Origin: Vulcanimicrobiota bacterium
GTDB lineage: Bacteria > Vulcanimicrobiota > Xenobia > Xenobiales > JADMJV01
Assembly (NCBI GenBank): GCA_019637395.1
Contig: JAHBVR010000015.1
Coordinates: forward strand, 200,380-264,379
Direction of reading: 5' to 3'
DNA length: 64,000 nt
The notes under the pieces are model-generated. The model was not told the origin of the DNA and did not search any database. It saw only the letters and a list, made by a program, of their open reading frames with translations. Of the stretch, positions 53,445 through 62,103 are shown piece after piece; the stretch's first letter is position 1; each line of letters opens with the position of its first letter. A program made the position numbers and the translations under genes.

Positions 53445-55814
53445 ATGCGACGAGACGAGCGTGCCATTCTGCCCAAGGCTCTGGCCCAGGCCCGCATCGT
53501 CACCTGGGTCTACAATCCACAGGACGCCAGTTTGCGTACCTCCCCCAACGCCGCCGAGATCTTTGGTCTGGTGCCCGGCATTTCGCTGCGCAATCCGGAA
53601 CAGGTGGTGCATTTGTTGCATCCCGACGATCGCCCCATCCATCTGGCCCGGGTCGAGCTGGCCCACCAGCAGGCCAGCAACTATACCAGCCGCTTTCGCA
53701 TGGTGCGGCCCGACAACGGCGAAGTCATGCATGTGGAGGAGCACGGCTTTGCCCACGGCGGAGTGCTCAGCGGCATCATTCTGGATGTCACCGAACGCAC
53801 TCGGCTGGAGTCACGCCAGCAGTTCCTGGTGCAGTTGGACGATGCCACCCGGCCGCTCAGCGACGCGCTGGAGATCACCCACACCTACGCGCGCCTGCTG
53901 GGGCAATACCTGGACGTCAACCGCTGCGCCTACGCCGACGTCGAGGAGGATGAAGACACCTTCAATCTAACCGGGGATTGGAACCACGGCGTGGACAGCA
54001 TCGTGGGCCGCTATACTTTCAGCCAGTTCGGCAATGAAGGGCTGCGCCTCAATCGGGCCGGCCAGGCTTACGTGGTGGAGGACGCCGAGAGCGATGCGCG
54101 TGTGGTGGATGTGCTCGACTCCTATCGGGCGACCAAAATCCGAGCGGCGATCTGCGTGGGATTGCTCAAAGCGGGGCGCTTCGTGGCCGCCCTGGCCGTG
54201 CATCAAGCCCGCCCGCGCCGCTGGCGCCAGGACGAAGTGGAGTTGGTGACCCAGGTGGCCAACCGCTGCTGGGAATCGATCGAGCGAGCCCGACTGGAGC
54301 GCGATCGCAAGCTCAGCGCGGAGCGCTACCGCACCCTGGTGGATTCGCTGTCCTCGCTGGTTTGGATGACCGATCCGCGAGGACTGGTGATCGAACCCAA
54401 TCCTTCCTGGGAACAGTTCACCGGGCAAACTTTCGCCGAATATCGAGAGCGAGGCTGGCTGGACGCCCTGCATCCGGAAGACCGGGCCACCGTGGGAGAT
54501 ATCTGGCGGGCGACCCTGGAGAAGCAGATGCGTTACGAAGCCACCTACCGATTGCGCCGCCACGACGGCAGTTACCGGATGATGGAGGTTTTCGGCACGC
54601 CGGTTTTTGATGATCAGGGTCAGTTGCGCGAATGGGTGGGCAGTTGCACCGACGTCAGCGAGCGCCACCGTTTGGAAGAGCAGCGCGAGCAACTGCTCCT
54701 GGCCGAACGGCGCGCCAATCAGGCCAAGGAGGAGTTTTTGGCCACCCTGAGTCACGAGATGCGCACGCCGCTCAGCGCCGTGCTGGGCTGGGCCCAGATG
54801 CTGGCCGGCGGCGGTCTGACCCCCGAGGAGAATCAGAGCGGGTTGGAGACCATTCAACGCAACGTCAAGTCGTTGACTCAGTTGATCGAGGACTTGCTGG
54901 ATACGGCCCGCATCGAGTCGGGCAAGATTCGCCTGGAGCTGGCCGGGGCCGAGCTGGGCCCGGTGGTGGCGGCCACTTTTGAGGCTCTGCGCCCGCAGGC
55001 GGTTGCCCGAGGAGTGACATTGCTGGCTCTTGATTGTGAGCCGGCCTCGGTCTGGGTGGACGTCCACCGTCTGGAACAGATGTTGGTGAACCTGGTGGGT
55101 AATGGCATCAAGTTTACGCCGGCCGGTGGCGTGGTGCGCGTAGGCTACAAGCTGGTCGAGGGGATGGTGGAAATTCGCGTCAGCGATACCGGCATCGGCA
55201 TTCGCCCCGAGTTTCTGCCCAATGTCTTTGACCGTTTTCGCCAGTCGGATTCGAGCAGCACGCGCCAATATGGTGGACTCGGGCTGGGTCTGGCCATCGT
55301 GAAGGATCTGGCGGCCCTTCACGGCGGTTCGGTACGGGCCTTTTCTTTGGGAGAGAACCAGGGGGCCACTTTTACTTTGACTTTACCGGTTGGCTCGCGA
55401 CCGGGTGTGGCGGCGCCTTTGGCCGCCTCGGTCGCTTCGGATTTGAGCGGAGTCACCATTCTGGCGGTGGATGACGATCGGGACGGGCGCGAACTCTTAC
55501 AAAAACTGCTGGAGCGGCGCGGGGCGCGAGTGCTGAGCGCCGATTCGGTATCGCAGGCGATGCATATTTTGCAGGGCGAGAAGCCGGACCTGCTGGTCAG
55601 CGACATCAGTATGCCCGATCAGGACGGTTATGACTTGATTCGCAACGTGCGCCGACGCTGGAGCGACCGCCAGTTACCGGCGCTAGCCCTGACCGCGCTG
55701 GCTCGCTCCGCCGATCGGCAGCGCACTTTGGCGGCCGGTTTTCAAAAGCACCTGTGCAAGCCGGTCCATCCGGAGCAACTGATGCAGGTTCTGAGCGGCC
55801 TGTTGGAAGCCTGA
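53445..55814 (+). CDS. PAS-GAF-PAS hybrid histidine kinase
   Basis: This 789-residue cytosolic protein has PAS (about 15-120; PEQVVHLLHPDDR), GAF (125-280; RAAICVGLLKAGRFVAALAVH), a second PAS (290-405; VWMTDPRGLVIEPNPSWEQFTG), HisKA (TLSHEMRTPL, His437), HATPase_c (NLVGNGIKFTP, DTGIGI, GGLGLGLAI) and a C-terminal receiver (VDDDRD, VSDISMPDQDG, CKPV). It is complete and should be active. A PIN remnant and an FHA-BTAD regulator lie downstream; the regulator has no receiver, so a phospho-link is not obvious. Confidence 0.92.
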   Translation: MRRDERAILPKALAQARIVTWVYNPQDASLRTSPNAAEIFGLVPGISLRNPEQVVHLLHPDDRPIHLARVELAHQQASNYTSRFRMVRPDNGEVMHVEEHGFAHGGVLSGIILDVTERTRLESRQQFLVQLDDATRPLSDALEITHTYARLLGQYLDVNRCAYADVEEDEDTFNLTGDWNHGVDSIVGRYTFSQFGNEGLRLNRAGQAYVVEDAESDARVVDVLDSYRATKIRAAICVGLLKAGRFVAALAVHQARPRRWRQDEVELVTQVANRCWESIERARLERDRKLSAERYRTLVDSLSSLVWMTDPRGLVIEPNPSWEQFTGQTFAEYRERGWLDALHPEDRATVGDIWRATLEKQMRYEATYRLRRHDGSYRMMEVFGTPVFDDQGQLREWVGSCTDVSERHRLEEQREQLLLAERRANQAKEEFLATLSHEMRTPLSAVLGWAQMLAGGGLTPEENQSGLETIQRNVKSLTQLIEDLLDTARIESGKIRLELAGAELGPVVAATFEALRPQAVARGVTLLALDCEPASVWVDVHRLEQMLVNLVGNGIKFTPAGGVVRVGYKLVEGMVEIRVSDTGIGIRPEFLPNVFDRFRQSDSSSTRQYGGLGLGLAIVKDLAALHGGSVRAFSLGENQGATFTLTLPVGSRPGVAAPLAASVASDLSGVTILAVDDDRDGRELLQKLLERRGARVLSADSVSQAMHILQGEKPDLLVSDISMPDQDGYDLIRNVRRRWSDRQLPALALTALARSADRQRTLAAGFQKHLCKPVHPEQLMQVLSGLLEA

Positions 55815-55832
55815 AGAGCTTGTGGTACTGGT

Positions 55833-55971
55833 TTCTGGCTGGCCCAGGCCGTCGTCTGGCTGCATGAGCAGCAGTTCAGTCCCGAGGGCCGGCGAACTTT
55901 GAGCGAGTTGGCCCTGGATACCTAGACACGCGACCCGTTTGACCGGGTGATTGTGGCCGCGGCGTTTTGGT
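55833..55971 (+). pseudogene. Remnant of a PIN-domain (VapC-like) toxin gene
   Basis: In one frame the sequence reads WLAQAVVWLHEQQFSPEGRR ... ELALDT, a stop at about 55921, then TRDPFDRVIVAAAFW and another stop. DPFDR(I/L)(I/V)A.A is the C-terminal signature of VapC-like PIN nucleases, and VVWL....S..ARR.L matches the N-terminal part. The middle with most acidic residues is lost. No antitoxin was found. Confidence 0.5.
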
Positions 55972-56007
55972 AGAGGGTGGGAGCACTCGGCCAAGAAGCG
56001 CCTGATT

Positions 56008-57303
56008 GTGAGCGAAGATACACAGTATGTAACCCAGAGCGAGGGCTCCGAGCGTCCCTTTGTGGAGACCGGGCTGGCTCTGCAAGCGCCGGACGGGCGC
56101 ATCATTCCGATTGTTTTTAGCGAAGTGACTTTGGGTGAGCGCTGCGACGTGCCGGTGGCAGGGCTGGCTCCGCGACGCCTGCAGGTGGAGGGCTCCGCTC
56201 TGGTCTTCGAGGGCAAGAAGTTCGCGCTGGGGGACGTGTTCGAAGGGCATAGGGTCGTGCCTTTTGCGGTAACGGCCACGCTCCAGGGGTGCAATGAGCC
56301 GTATCACGACCGCACCTGGCCGGTGGGCTATCAGCCGGTCGTGCTGGTGGGCCGTATGGGGCGCCGCGTCAACGATGTGGAGTTGAACGATAAGACCATT
56401 TCGCGCACGCAGGCCCGCCTCGAGACCGGTGCGCAGGGCATTTCCCTGGTGGCCGAGAGTCCCACTTTCGTGAACGGCGAGAGTCTCGAGATCGGGGCTC
56501 CTCGTTTGCTGAAGGACGGGGATTTGATCCGCTTTTCCAATATCATCTTTCGTTACCAGGTGGGGGCGCCGCAGACGGCCGCGTCGCCGGACCATCGGAT
56601 CAAATTGTCCTGTCTGGGCGGATTTCAGGTGGAGGCGCCCGGAGTGGCCGGCAGCGCGGCCGATTGGCGCAGCCACACGGCCCGCTTCGTGCTGGCTTAC
56701 CTGGCCGCCGAATGGCCGCGCCAGGTGGCGCTGGAACCTTTGCTGGAGGCTTTCTGGCCGGATCTGGACGAGGAGCGGTCGCGTGGCAATCTGCGCGTGA
56801 CCATTCACAAGATTCGTAAAAGTTTGCCCTTGCCGGAGAGCGGGCCGGCTTTGTTCGAGCGGACCACTTATACGATGGGGATTCATCCGGAATTGAATTT
56901 CTGGCACGATATTCTGGAATTCCAGAAGGCCATCGACGAGAAGAACTGGCGCAAGGCGCTGGACTTGTATCGCGGCAAGTATCTAGAGGAGTGCTATATG
57001 GACTGGGCCGAGGCCATTCGCGCCCGACTGGAGTCGTCGTGCCTCGAAGCCGGTTTGCACCTGGTGCAGGAGACCCCGGTGGGACCTGAGCGTCTGGAGA
57101 TTGCGCGGCGTTGTTTGAAGCTGGATCCATGCTGTCAGCCGGCCGTGCTGGCGGCCATGGAGACCTCGCGTTTGCTGGGCCGGCCCGAGGAAGCGCTCAA
57201 GCTGTATGAGAGCTTCCGCAGGACGTTGGAAGCGACGTTGGGGATGGAGCCCTCCATGGATCTGCTGCGCGAGGAGCAACTGGCCCGGCTGCATATAGCC
57301 TGA
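56008..57303 (+). CDS. FHA domain / SARP-BTAD transcriptional regulator
   Basis: I tentatively start at GTG 56008 (431 residues); TTG 55951 would overlap the PIN remnant. Residues about 95-185 form an FHA domain, a phospho-Thr reader (VVLVGRMGRRVNDVELND, KTISRTQARLE). An OmpR-like winged helix (about 195-275) and a BTAD TPR domain (290-431, LEECYMDWAEAIRARLE) follow. It could link Ser/Thr kinase signals to transcription. The BTAD part is related to that of the receiver regulator near 14-16 kb. A hairpin terminator follows the stop. Confidence 0.85.
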   Translation: MSEDTQYVTQSEGSERPFVETGLALQAPDGRIIPIVFSEVTLGERCDVPVAGLAPRRLQVEGSALVFEGKKFALGDVFEGHRVVPFAVTATLQGCNEPYHDRTWPVGYQPVVLVGRMGRRVNDVELNDKTISRTQARLETGAQGISLVAESPTFVNGESLEIGAPRLLKDGDLIRFSNIIFRYQVGAPQTAASPDHRIKLSCLGGFQVEAPGVAGSAADWRSHTARFVLAYLAAEWPRQVALEPLLEAFWPDLDEERSRGNLRVTIHKIRKSLPLPESGPALFERTTYTMGIHPELNFWHDILEFQKAIDEKNWRKALDLYRGKYLEECYMDWAEAIRARLESSCLEAGLHLVQETPVGPERLEIARRCLKLDPCCQPAVLAAMETSRLLGRPEEALKLYESFRRTLEATLGMEPSMDLLREEQLARLHIA

Positions 57304-57312
57304 AAAGAAAGG

Positions 57313-57333
57313 AGGCACCGTCGCGCGGTGCCT
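57313..57333 (+). terminator. Intrinsic terminator after the FHA-BTAD gene
   Basis: An 8-bp stem, AGGCACCG/CGGTGCCT, with a five-base loop starts 10 bases after the stop and is followed by a T/G-rich run (CTGTGTGCGTGTGTCTT). Confidence 0.6.
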
Positions 57334-57411
57334 CTGTGTGCGTGTGTCTTAAGCTGAGTATACTCAGGCGGCGCAGCCGGCCGTTAGTTAACGTTACCAA
57401 ATGATTAAAAT

Positions 57412-57753
57412 TTAGGGCAATAGTCCTTTGAGTTCCGGGCGCTTCAGGCTGGCCTGGCGCACCGCTTCCAGAGCGGCTTGAAGGTCCGTTTCCGGTTCCA
57501 GTTCCTGGCGGAAGCGGTCGGTGTCCAGGCTGAACACTTCGCCTTCGGGGCTGAGATACCAGAGATAGGCCTGGTTGCCATGGAGCAGATAGAGCTGGCG
57601 CTCGCGCATGAGTTTTTGAGGCCAGTCCTCCTGAATCCGAATTTCGGAGCACCATTGGCGGATGAGAGCCCGCAGTTGCGGGTCGGGCTTTCTAAGGCTT
57701 TGGCCCCAGCCGGGAATAGGCCATAGGACCAGGAGGGCCAGGAATTTCTTCAT
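57412..57753 (-). CDS. Small secreted protein
   Basis: This 113-residue protein has a signal peptide (MKKFLALLVLWPIPGWG). The mature part is helical with a single Cys (IRQWCSEI) and a central beta pair (LYLLHGNQAYLWYLSPEGEVFSL). No family was recognised. No strong ribosome site is visible before ATG 57753. It is divergent from the Tyr/Asn-rich protein gene. Confidence 0.55.
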   Translation of the reverse strand: MKKFLALLVLWPIPGWGQSLRKPDPQLRALIRQWCSEIRIQEDWPQKLMRERQLYLLHGNQAYLWYLSPEGEVFSLDTDRFRQELEPETDLQAALEAVRQASLKRPELKGLLP

Positions 57754-57851
57754 TCTTGGGTATTTCGATACCGGCGAAGCGGTTCTTGCAACGGAACGTT
57801 GAGGGGTCCATTCGTGTTAGCATGAACAAAGACACCGGAAGGGAAATTCTT

Positions 57852-58199
57852 ATGATGCTTACTCGCAATCTAATTGTTGGACTGGGAATCGTCGGGCTGC
57901 TGAGCGCCGGGGCCAGCGCCCAGGGACGGCGCCACCACAACCAGTACCGGAACTACAACAACCGCGCTTATTATAACAAGCACGGATATTACAACAACCA
58001 GGGCGGCTATAATTACAATTTAGAACAATACAATAGCTGGAACCCGGCCTGGGGTAGCCCTTATCAGAACGGCAACAACGGCTATTACAACTACAATTAC
58101 AATTACAACTACCCCAACAATGGTTATTACTATAACAATGGCTACCAGTACAACGCGGCCGGACAGATCATCAACGGTTTGCTCAACCGCCGCTGGTAA
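57852..58199 (+). CDS. Secreted Tyr/Asn-rich low-complexity protein
   Basis: I start at ATG 57852, which has GGAAGGG upstream and exposes a signal peptide (MMLTRNLIVGLGIVGLLSAGASA). The mature 90 residues are mostly Tyr, Asn and Gly (NNGYYNYNYNYNYPNNGYYYN), ending in AAGQIINGLLNRRW. The composition suggests an adhesive, aggregating or matrix protein, but there is no homology to support this. Confidence 0.7.
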   Translation: MMLTRNLIVGLGIVGLLSAGASAQGRRHHNQYRNYNNRAYYNKHGYYNNQGGYNYNLEQYNSWNPAWGSPYQNGNNGYYNYNYNYNYPNNGYYYNNGYQYNAAGQIINGLLNRRW

Positions 58200-58279
58200 T
58201 AATTCGCCTCGAGAAGAACGGCCCGGACGCGCTGGTTTGGCGGAGGACGGGTCGTTTGCTTTCCGGCCGGCGTAAATCG

Positions 58280-58861
58280 TCAGGTATGATGGGCATCCAC
58301 TTCCGGGGGCTTTTTGTTAGCCGACAGGTAAGTGTCGCGAATCATTTCCCGGGCAATCTTGCGGGCTGTTTCCAGATTCAGGTCCTTGACGAAGCGAATC
58401 TTTTTCTGGCGCAGAGTCTTGATATAGTTGGGATGGCGGGCCACTTTGCTGAGGAAATCCTGAGCCTGGTCGCCCAGCGGGATGTATTCCGTCTCGCTCT
58501 CGCCGGTATATTCGCGGGTTTCAAAACCGGTGAGTCGAGCTTTTCCGGCCTGGCTTTTCACGGTCATCAATACGATGCCGGAGAGGCCGTGGTTGTGCTG
58601 GCCGAAGGCGGCGGTGAGTTCGCCCTCTCCCAGTTGTTCCAAAGTCTGACAGACCACCGTGCGCAGCGCTTCCACGTGCAGCGGAGAGGCCAGGTCAACT
58701 TCGTGCTTCCCCAGATAGGCGGTTATTTTCTTGGTGAAATCCGGCAGCTGACCGGCCACGGCCAGCAGCATGGTGCCGATATGGAAGATGTTCGGGGGGT
58801 CTTGCTGGTCGCTGGCCACCAGCAATCCTTCGTGGGTGGCGGCCCAAATGATCAAGCTCAT
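58280..58861 (-). CDS. Possible Ntn-hydrolase/proteasome-like protein
   Basis: This 193-residue protein starts MSLIIWAATHEGLLVASDQQ and continues FHIGTMLLAVAGQLPDF. That order resembles proteasome beta/HslV folds (T....A....G...A.D ... k......aG...D). A catalytic Thr1 is not evident because the N-terminus has Trp-Ala-Ala-Thr, so the match is structural at best. The C-terminal 60 residues are helical and charged. It is divergent from the ArsC/Spx-like gene (37 bp between starts). Confidence 0.5.
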   Translation of the reverse strand: MSLIIWAATHEGLLVASDQQDPPNIFHIGTMLLAVAGQLPDFTKKITAYLGKHEVDLASPLHVEALRTVVCQTLEQLGEGELTAAFGQHNHGLSGIVLMTVKSQAGKARLTGFETREYTGESETEYIPLGDQAQDFLSKVARHPNYIKTLRQKKIRFVKDLNLETARKIAREMIRDTYLSANKKPPEVDAHHT

Positions 58862-58898
58862 AGGCAGTGCTTTTGTTTACAGCGTCAAAGGCCTGCCG

Positions 58899-59246
58899 AT
58901 GAAAGTCTATGCATACAAGAATTGCTCCACCTGTCAGAAGGCGCTGCGTTTTCTACAGGGTCGTTCTTTTGAGTTGGTGGATATCGTGGAGCAGCCGCCT
59001 ACCCTTGCGGAGTTGCGGCGCATGAGTGGTTATGTGGGCGGGGTTCGCAAGCTTTTCAATACTTCGGGAAGGCTTTATCGCGAGCTGGGTCTGGCCGGGC
59101 GCAATTTGGATGATGAAGAGGCTCTGCGGTTGCTGGCGGGCCACGGCAAGTTGGTCAAACGTCCCTTTCTTTTAACTTCTCAGGGCGGGGCTGTGGGCTT
59201 TCGTCCAGAAGCCTGGTCTGAATTACTGGATAAGGGAGCGATATGA
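58899..59246 (+). CDS. ArsC/Spx-family thioredoxin-fold protein
   Basis: This protein has 115 residues from ATG 58899 (MKVYAYKNCSTCQKALRFL). The CxxC motif (CSTC), the segment FELVDIVEQPPTLAEL, the block KLFNTSGRLYRELGL and KRPFLLTSQGGAVGFRPEAW match the ArsC/YffB/Spx family. YffB-like reductase and Spx-like regulator cannot be told apart here. Its stop overlaps the ATG of the deaminase gene (ATGA). Confidence 0.85.
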   Translation: MKVYAYKNCSTCQKALRFLQGRSFELVDIVEQPPTLAELRRMSGYVGGVRKLFNTSGRLYRELGLAGRNLDDEEALRLLAGHGKLVKRPFLLTSQGGAVGFRPEAWSELLDKGAI

Positions 59247-59821
59247 TGCGGATCGTGGTGGAGATGCCTGCCTGGATCGAGGAAGAGATGGCGCGGAGGC
59301 CTTCGGTCTATACCGACCTGGCCGACCGCATCCGTCTGGTGGTGGAATTTTCCCGCCTGAATGTGGAGCACGACACGGGCGGACCCTTCGCGGCGGCGGT
59401 GTTTGAGGAGGCCACGGGCAAACTGGTGTCCATCGGGGTGAATCGGGTCGTGCCCACCTGCGTATCCTCGGCTCACGCCGAGTTTACGGCTTTGGCCCTG
59501 GCCCAGCAAAAACTGGGCACCTTCGACCTGGGCGGCGCCGGAATGCCGGCTCATCAGCTGGTAGTGAACTGGCGACCCTGCACCATGTGCTTCGGGGCGG
59601 TCATCTGGTCGGGCGTACGTTCCCTGGTGCTGGCCGGCAGCGGCGTGGCCGTGGAGGAAATCACGGGCTTTGACGAGGGTCCTATGATGGACAACTGGAT
59701 CGAGGAACTGAATCGGCGCGGTATCTCAGTGCTGGATGATCAGAATCGGGAAGCGGCGCTGGAGGTTTTTCGCTACTTCCGGGATTCCGCCAAGATTGTC
59801 TACAATGCCCGACGCGGTTAA
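59243..59821 (+). CDS. Nucleoside/cytidine deaminase-type zinc enzyme
   Basis: This 192-residue protein has the zinc deaminase signatures HAEFTAL (with the catalytic Glu) and PCTMCFGAVIWSGV. The VNRVVPTC...SAHAE pattern is like guanine deaminase and tRNA-adenosine-deaminase-like proteins. The substrate is not certain. It overlaps the ArsC/Spx-like gene by four bases and the DUF2293 gene by 17, so all three form one unit. Confidence 0.86.
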   Translation: MMRIVVEMPAWIEEEMARRPSVYTDLADRIRLVVEFSRLNVEHDTGGPFAAAVFEEATGKLVSIGVNRVVPTCVSSAHAEFTALALAQQKLGTFDLGGAGMPAHQLVVNWRPCTMCFGAVIWSGVRSLVLAGSGVAVEEITGFDEGPMMDNWIEELNRRGISVLDDQNREAALEVFRYFRDSAKIVYNARRG

Positions 59822-60449
59822 TCTAGTTTTTTCTCCGGCCAATCTGCCGGCGCGGCCCGAAGGTTGGGTGTTGGTACCACCCGGGGATGCGGCCTTGACC
59901 CGGCGCCTGAAGGCGGCCGGACCGAGCTGGTCGGTCCAGGAGAAGCGAGGCCGCAAACTGTTTTCCCCGGGGACCTGGGCGGACGGTGCGACGGTGGAGC
60001 GATTGCGCGAGGAGTTGCGGGCGGAGCGGGCCAGCCCGGGGTTCGCCCGGCGGCGTGAGGTGGATCAACAACGGCGTTCTCGGGCTCAGGCCGCCTATGT
60101 GGAGGATTTCGAGGCGGCGGTACGCGATTTTTTACGCTTTCATCCGGTGTTTGCGGAGCTGGAGTTCCGGCTGGCCCGGCTGGTGAGTGAACACGCTACC
60201 CCGGTGGGCAGTGGCACCGTGGCGCGCACGCAGCGGATACCACTGGAGGAGCGGGCCGAGGCGGCCGTGATCGCCTGGATGCGCCACCAGACCACCGGCT
60301 ACGACCACATGGTAATTCCGCGGGTTAAGGGCAAGCGGCGCGAGATCCGTCGCATGCTGGCAGCCCGTTCACAACAGTTGTTGGCTCGCTACCGGCGGGG
60401 GGAAGCGGTGATTGCGGACTGCCCTCTCAGGCTTGCCCTGGTTTCGTGA
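59805..60449 (+). CDS. DUF2293 domain protein
   Basis: I start at ATG 59805 (214 residues), inside the deaminase gene end. The C-terminal block AEAAVIAWMRHQTTGYDHMVIP followed by KRREIRRMLAARSQQLL is the DUF2293 pattern, whose role is unknown. The N-terminal half is basic and helical. Its 3' end overlaps that of the convergent TerB-like gene by 23 bases. Confidence 0.8.
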   Translation: MPDAVNLVFSPANLPARPEGWVLVPPGDAALTRRLKAAGPSWSVQEKRGRKLFSPGTWADGATVERLREELRAERASPGFARRREVDQQRRSRAQAAYVEDFEAAVRDFLRFHPVFAELEFRLARLVSEHATPVGSGTVARTQRIPLEERAEAAVIAWMRHQTTGYDHMVIPRVKGKRREIRRMLAARSQQLLARYRRGEAVIADCPLRLALVS

Positions 60450-60810
60450 TGCGAATAGGCGGCACAGGCACTCCCAGCGCTTTAGCCACCGCCTTCAGCT
60501 CTTCGGCTTCCACGCGCACCACCTGGTGGTCGGCACCAGCCACGGCCACCAGGTAGTCCATGATGCGGTCCTTGGTCTCGTCGTCCAGCACTTTGCGCAG
60601 GGGAGCGGCCAGTTCATAAGCCGAGGGCATGTCGTCCACCTGGTCGAGCAGTTGCTCGAAAGTGGCTTTGGAGAATCCGGGAAGCATGGTCTGGCCCACC
60701 GATACGGCCATTTGCTTCTCCTCCTCGTCGATGACTCCGTCCGAGGAGATGAGGGATACGGCCAGGGCCGCGGCAATCTTGTTTATATCGGATTTGTAGC
60801 GCGTCAACAT
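60427..60810 (-). CDS. TerB-like protein
   Basis: I start at ATG 60810 (127 residues) because the longer open frame upstream (to 60897) would run through an intrinsic terminator and translates as a Pro/Lys/Ser-rich stretch. The helical core IAAALAVSLISSDGVIDEEEKQMA and DDETKDRIMDYLVAVAGADHQV resemble TerB (tellurite-resistance-type) domains, with acidic residues in the places that bind metal. The function is unknown. Confidence 0.68.
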   Translation of the reverse strand: MLTRYKSDINKIAAALAVSLISSDGVIDEEEKQMAVSVGQTMLPGFSKATFEQLLDQVDDMPSAYELAAPLRKVLDDETKDRIMDYLVAVAGADHQVVRVEAEELKAVAKALGVPVPPIRITKPGQA

Positions 60811-60853
60811 GAGGGGTGACTTGTCCGCGGGAGGCGGACTCCCTTTTGGGATC

Positions 60854-60883
60854 AAAAAAGAGCCCTTGGGTGGGCTCTTTTTT
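60854..60883 (-). terminator. Intrinsic terminator of the PDZ protein gene
   Basis: A 12-bp perfect stem, AAAAAAGAGCCC/GGGCTCTTTTTT, lies 15 bases past the PDZ gene stop on the minus strand. The A/T ends make it work in both directions. Confidence 0.9.
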
Positions 60884-60897
60884 GAGGTGGGGGTCAC

Positions 60898-61368
60898 CTA
60901 GTAGCGAGGGCAGCGTTCGCAACGCACCAGGGCGCGCGACATGGTGAGAGTGAAGCGCTGTTCGGTGCTGGGGCGGTATACGCCGATGGTCACCTTGGTG
61001 CCGACGTCGCCGCGCAGGCGGGCGACTACATCTTCGGCGGGCACTCCATCGGTGTTCACCCCGTTTACGGTTTCGATGACGTCGTCCGGACGCACGCCGG
61101 CACGCTCGGCGGGGTAGCCAGGCAACGGCTCAAGAGCGGTGAAGCGGCCCTGGTGGCTGACGTCGGTGCCGACGTAAAGGCCTATACCGCCGAATTCTTC
61201 CACGTTCTGCTGTTGATAGGGGCAGCGCTGCACCGATGCTGTGGGACGGGTCTGCGGGGGTGCTGGCTGGAAGTGCCCTGAGATCAGAACTCCGAAAGCC
61301 AGCGCGCCGGCGGCCAAAGTCTGCCGGGTAAACCGGGGAAAAGTGCTCAACAAGATCATCGCTTGCAT
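60898..61368 (-). CDS. Secreted PDZ-domain protein
   Basis: This 156-residue protein has a signal peptide (about 1-32) and one PDZ domain (about 60-145): FGGIGLYVGTD, LPGYPAERAGVRPDDVIETVNG, DVVARLRGDVGTKVTIGVYRP. This is the CtpA/HtrA type, but no protease domain is attached. Two Cys near the C-terminus (CERC) may form a disulfide. It is followed by an intrinsic terminator. Confidence 0.8.
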   Translation of the reverse strand: MQAMILLSTFPRFTRQTLAAGALAFGVLISGHFQPAPPQTRPTASVQRCPYQQQNVEEFGGIGLYVGTDVSHQGRFTALEPLPGYPAERAGVRPDDVIETVNGVNTDGVPAEDVVARLRGDVGTKVTIGVYRPSTEQRFTLTMSRALVRCERCPRY

Positions 61369-61422
61369 ACTCCCTTAAAGTTTGACTGTTGGACCCCTTC
61401 GTTGCGCCCTTTGCACACCCTG

Positions 61423-62103
61423 CTACCGATCGATGATGAAATGCTGATTGCGCGAGGGAATATGGATGTGATCATGTTTCTGGAAGGGGTCGAGCAGTTC
61501 CAGTGGTCCTTCTTCTTGGCCCAGCAGAAAGCGCAGGATATGGCGGCGTGCGCTCGGGCTGTCGGGGAAGGTGCAGGCGTCTTCGACTTCCAGGATGCGA
61601 TAGGGAATTTCCAGTTCCGCGAGGGCGGCGGCAGTGTCTTCCGAGAAGTAGTAGGGGCAAGGATTGAGAGCGGCTTTGAGGATCTGGTTCAAGCCGTTGT
61701 CCTTGCCTCCCTGGGCCAGGAGCATGCGGCCTCTCAGGGAGTCCCAGAGCTGGCTGAGCGTTTGTTTCAGATCGGGCACGTAGTAAAGCACGTGGTGGGA
61801 GACGATCAGGTCAAAGGTTTGTCCGGTGGGGAGGCGGGCCCAGGCATGCTTGGGTAGCAGGCGTTCCCGGGCTTTTCTTCTGAACTCGGGATCGGGTTCG
61901 ACCAGGCTGAGTTCAACTGGTTTCAGGTGTTTGAGCAGTTCTTCGAGGTAATCACCCGGACCGCAGCCAAAGTCAAGCATTTTTGCGGGCTGAAGTGGCA
62001 GGTGAGGTAGCCAGGCCTGAAGACTGGCCCGGGTTTCGCTGCTGTGGCTTTGGAAGAAGGCGTAAGCTTCTCCCAGACCGGCGAATTCCTTACGCGTCTC
62101 CAA
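61423..62103 (-). CDS. SAM-dependent methyltransferase
   Basis: This 226-residue class I methyltransferase has motif I MLDFGCGPGDYLEELL, the acidic end of strand 2 in SLVEPD, and FDLIVSHHVLYYVPDLKQTL at motif IV. The substrate is unknown. It overlaps the stop of the phosphofructokinase gene by 14 bases, so the two are co-transcribed. Confidence 0.85.
   Translation of the reverse strand: METRKEFAGLGEAYAFFQSHSSETRASLQAWLPHLPLQPAKMLDFGCGPGDYLEELLKHLKPVELSLVEPDPEFRRKARERLLPKHAWARLPTGQTFDLIVSHHVLYYVPDLKQTLSQLWDSLRGRMLLAQGGKDNGLNQILKAALNPCPYYFSEDTAAALAELEIPYRILEVEDACTFPDSPSARRHILRFLLGQEEGPLELLDPFQKHDHIHIPSRNQHFIIDR

Noticed and set aside
53967-55322. 451-codon frame antisense to the PAS hybrid kinase
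   Set aside because: No motif and no start signal. The plus-strand kinase is fully supported by conserved motifs.
60811-60897. N-terminal extension of the TerB-like protein
   Set aside because: This stretch contains a perfect intrinsic terminator of the upstream gene, so it is unlikely to be translated.
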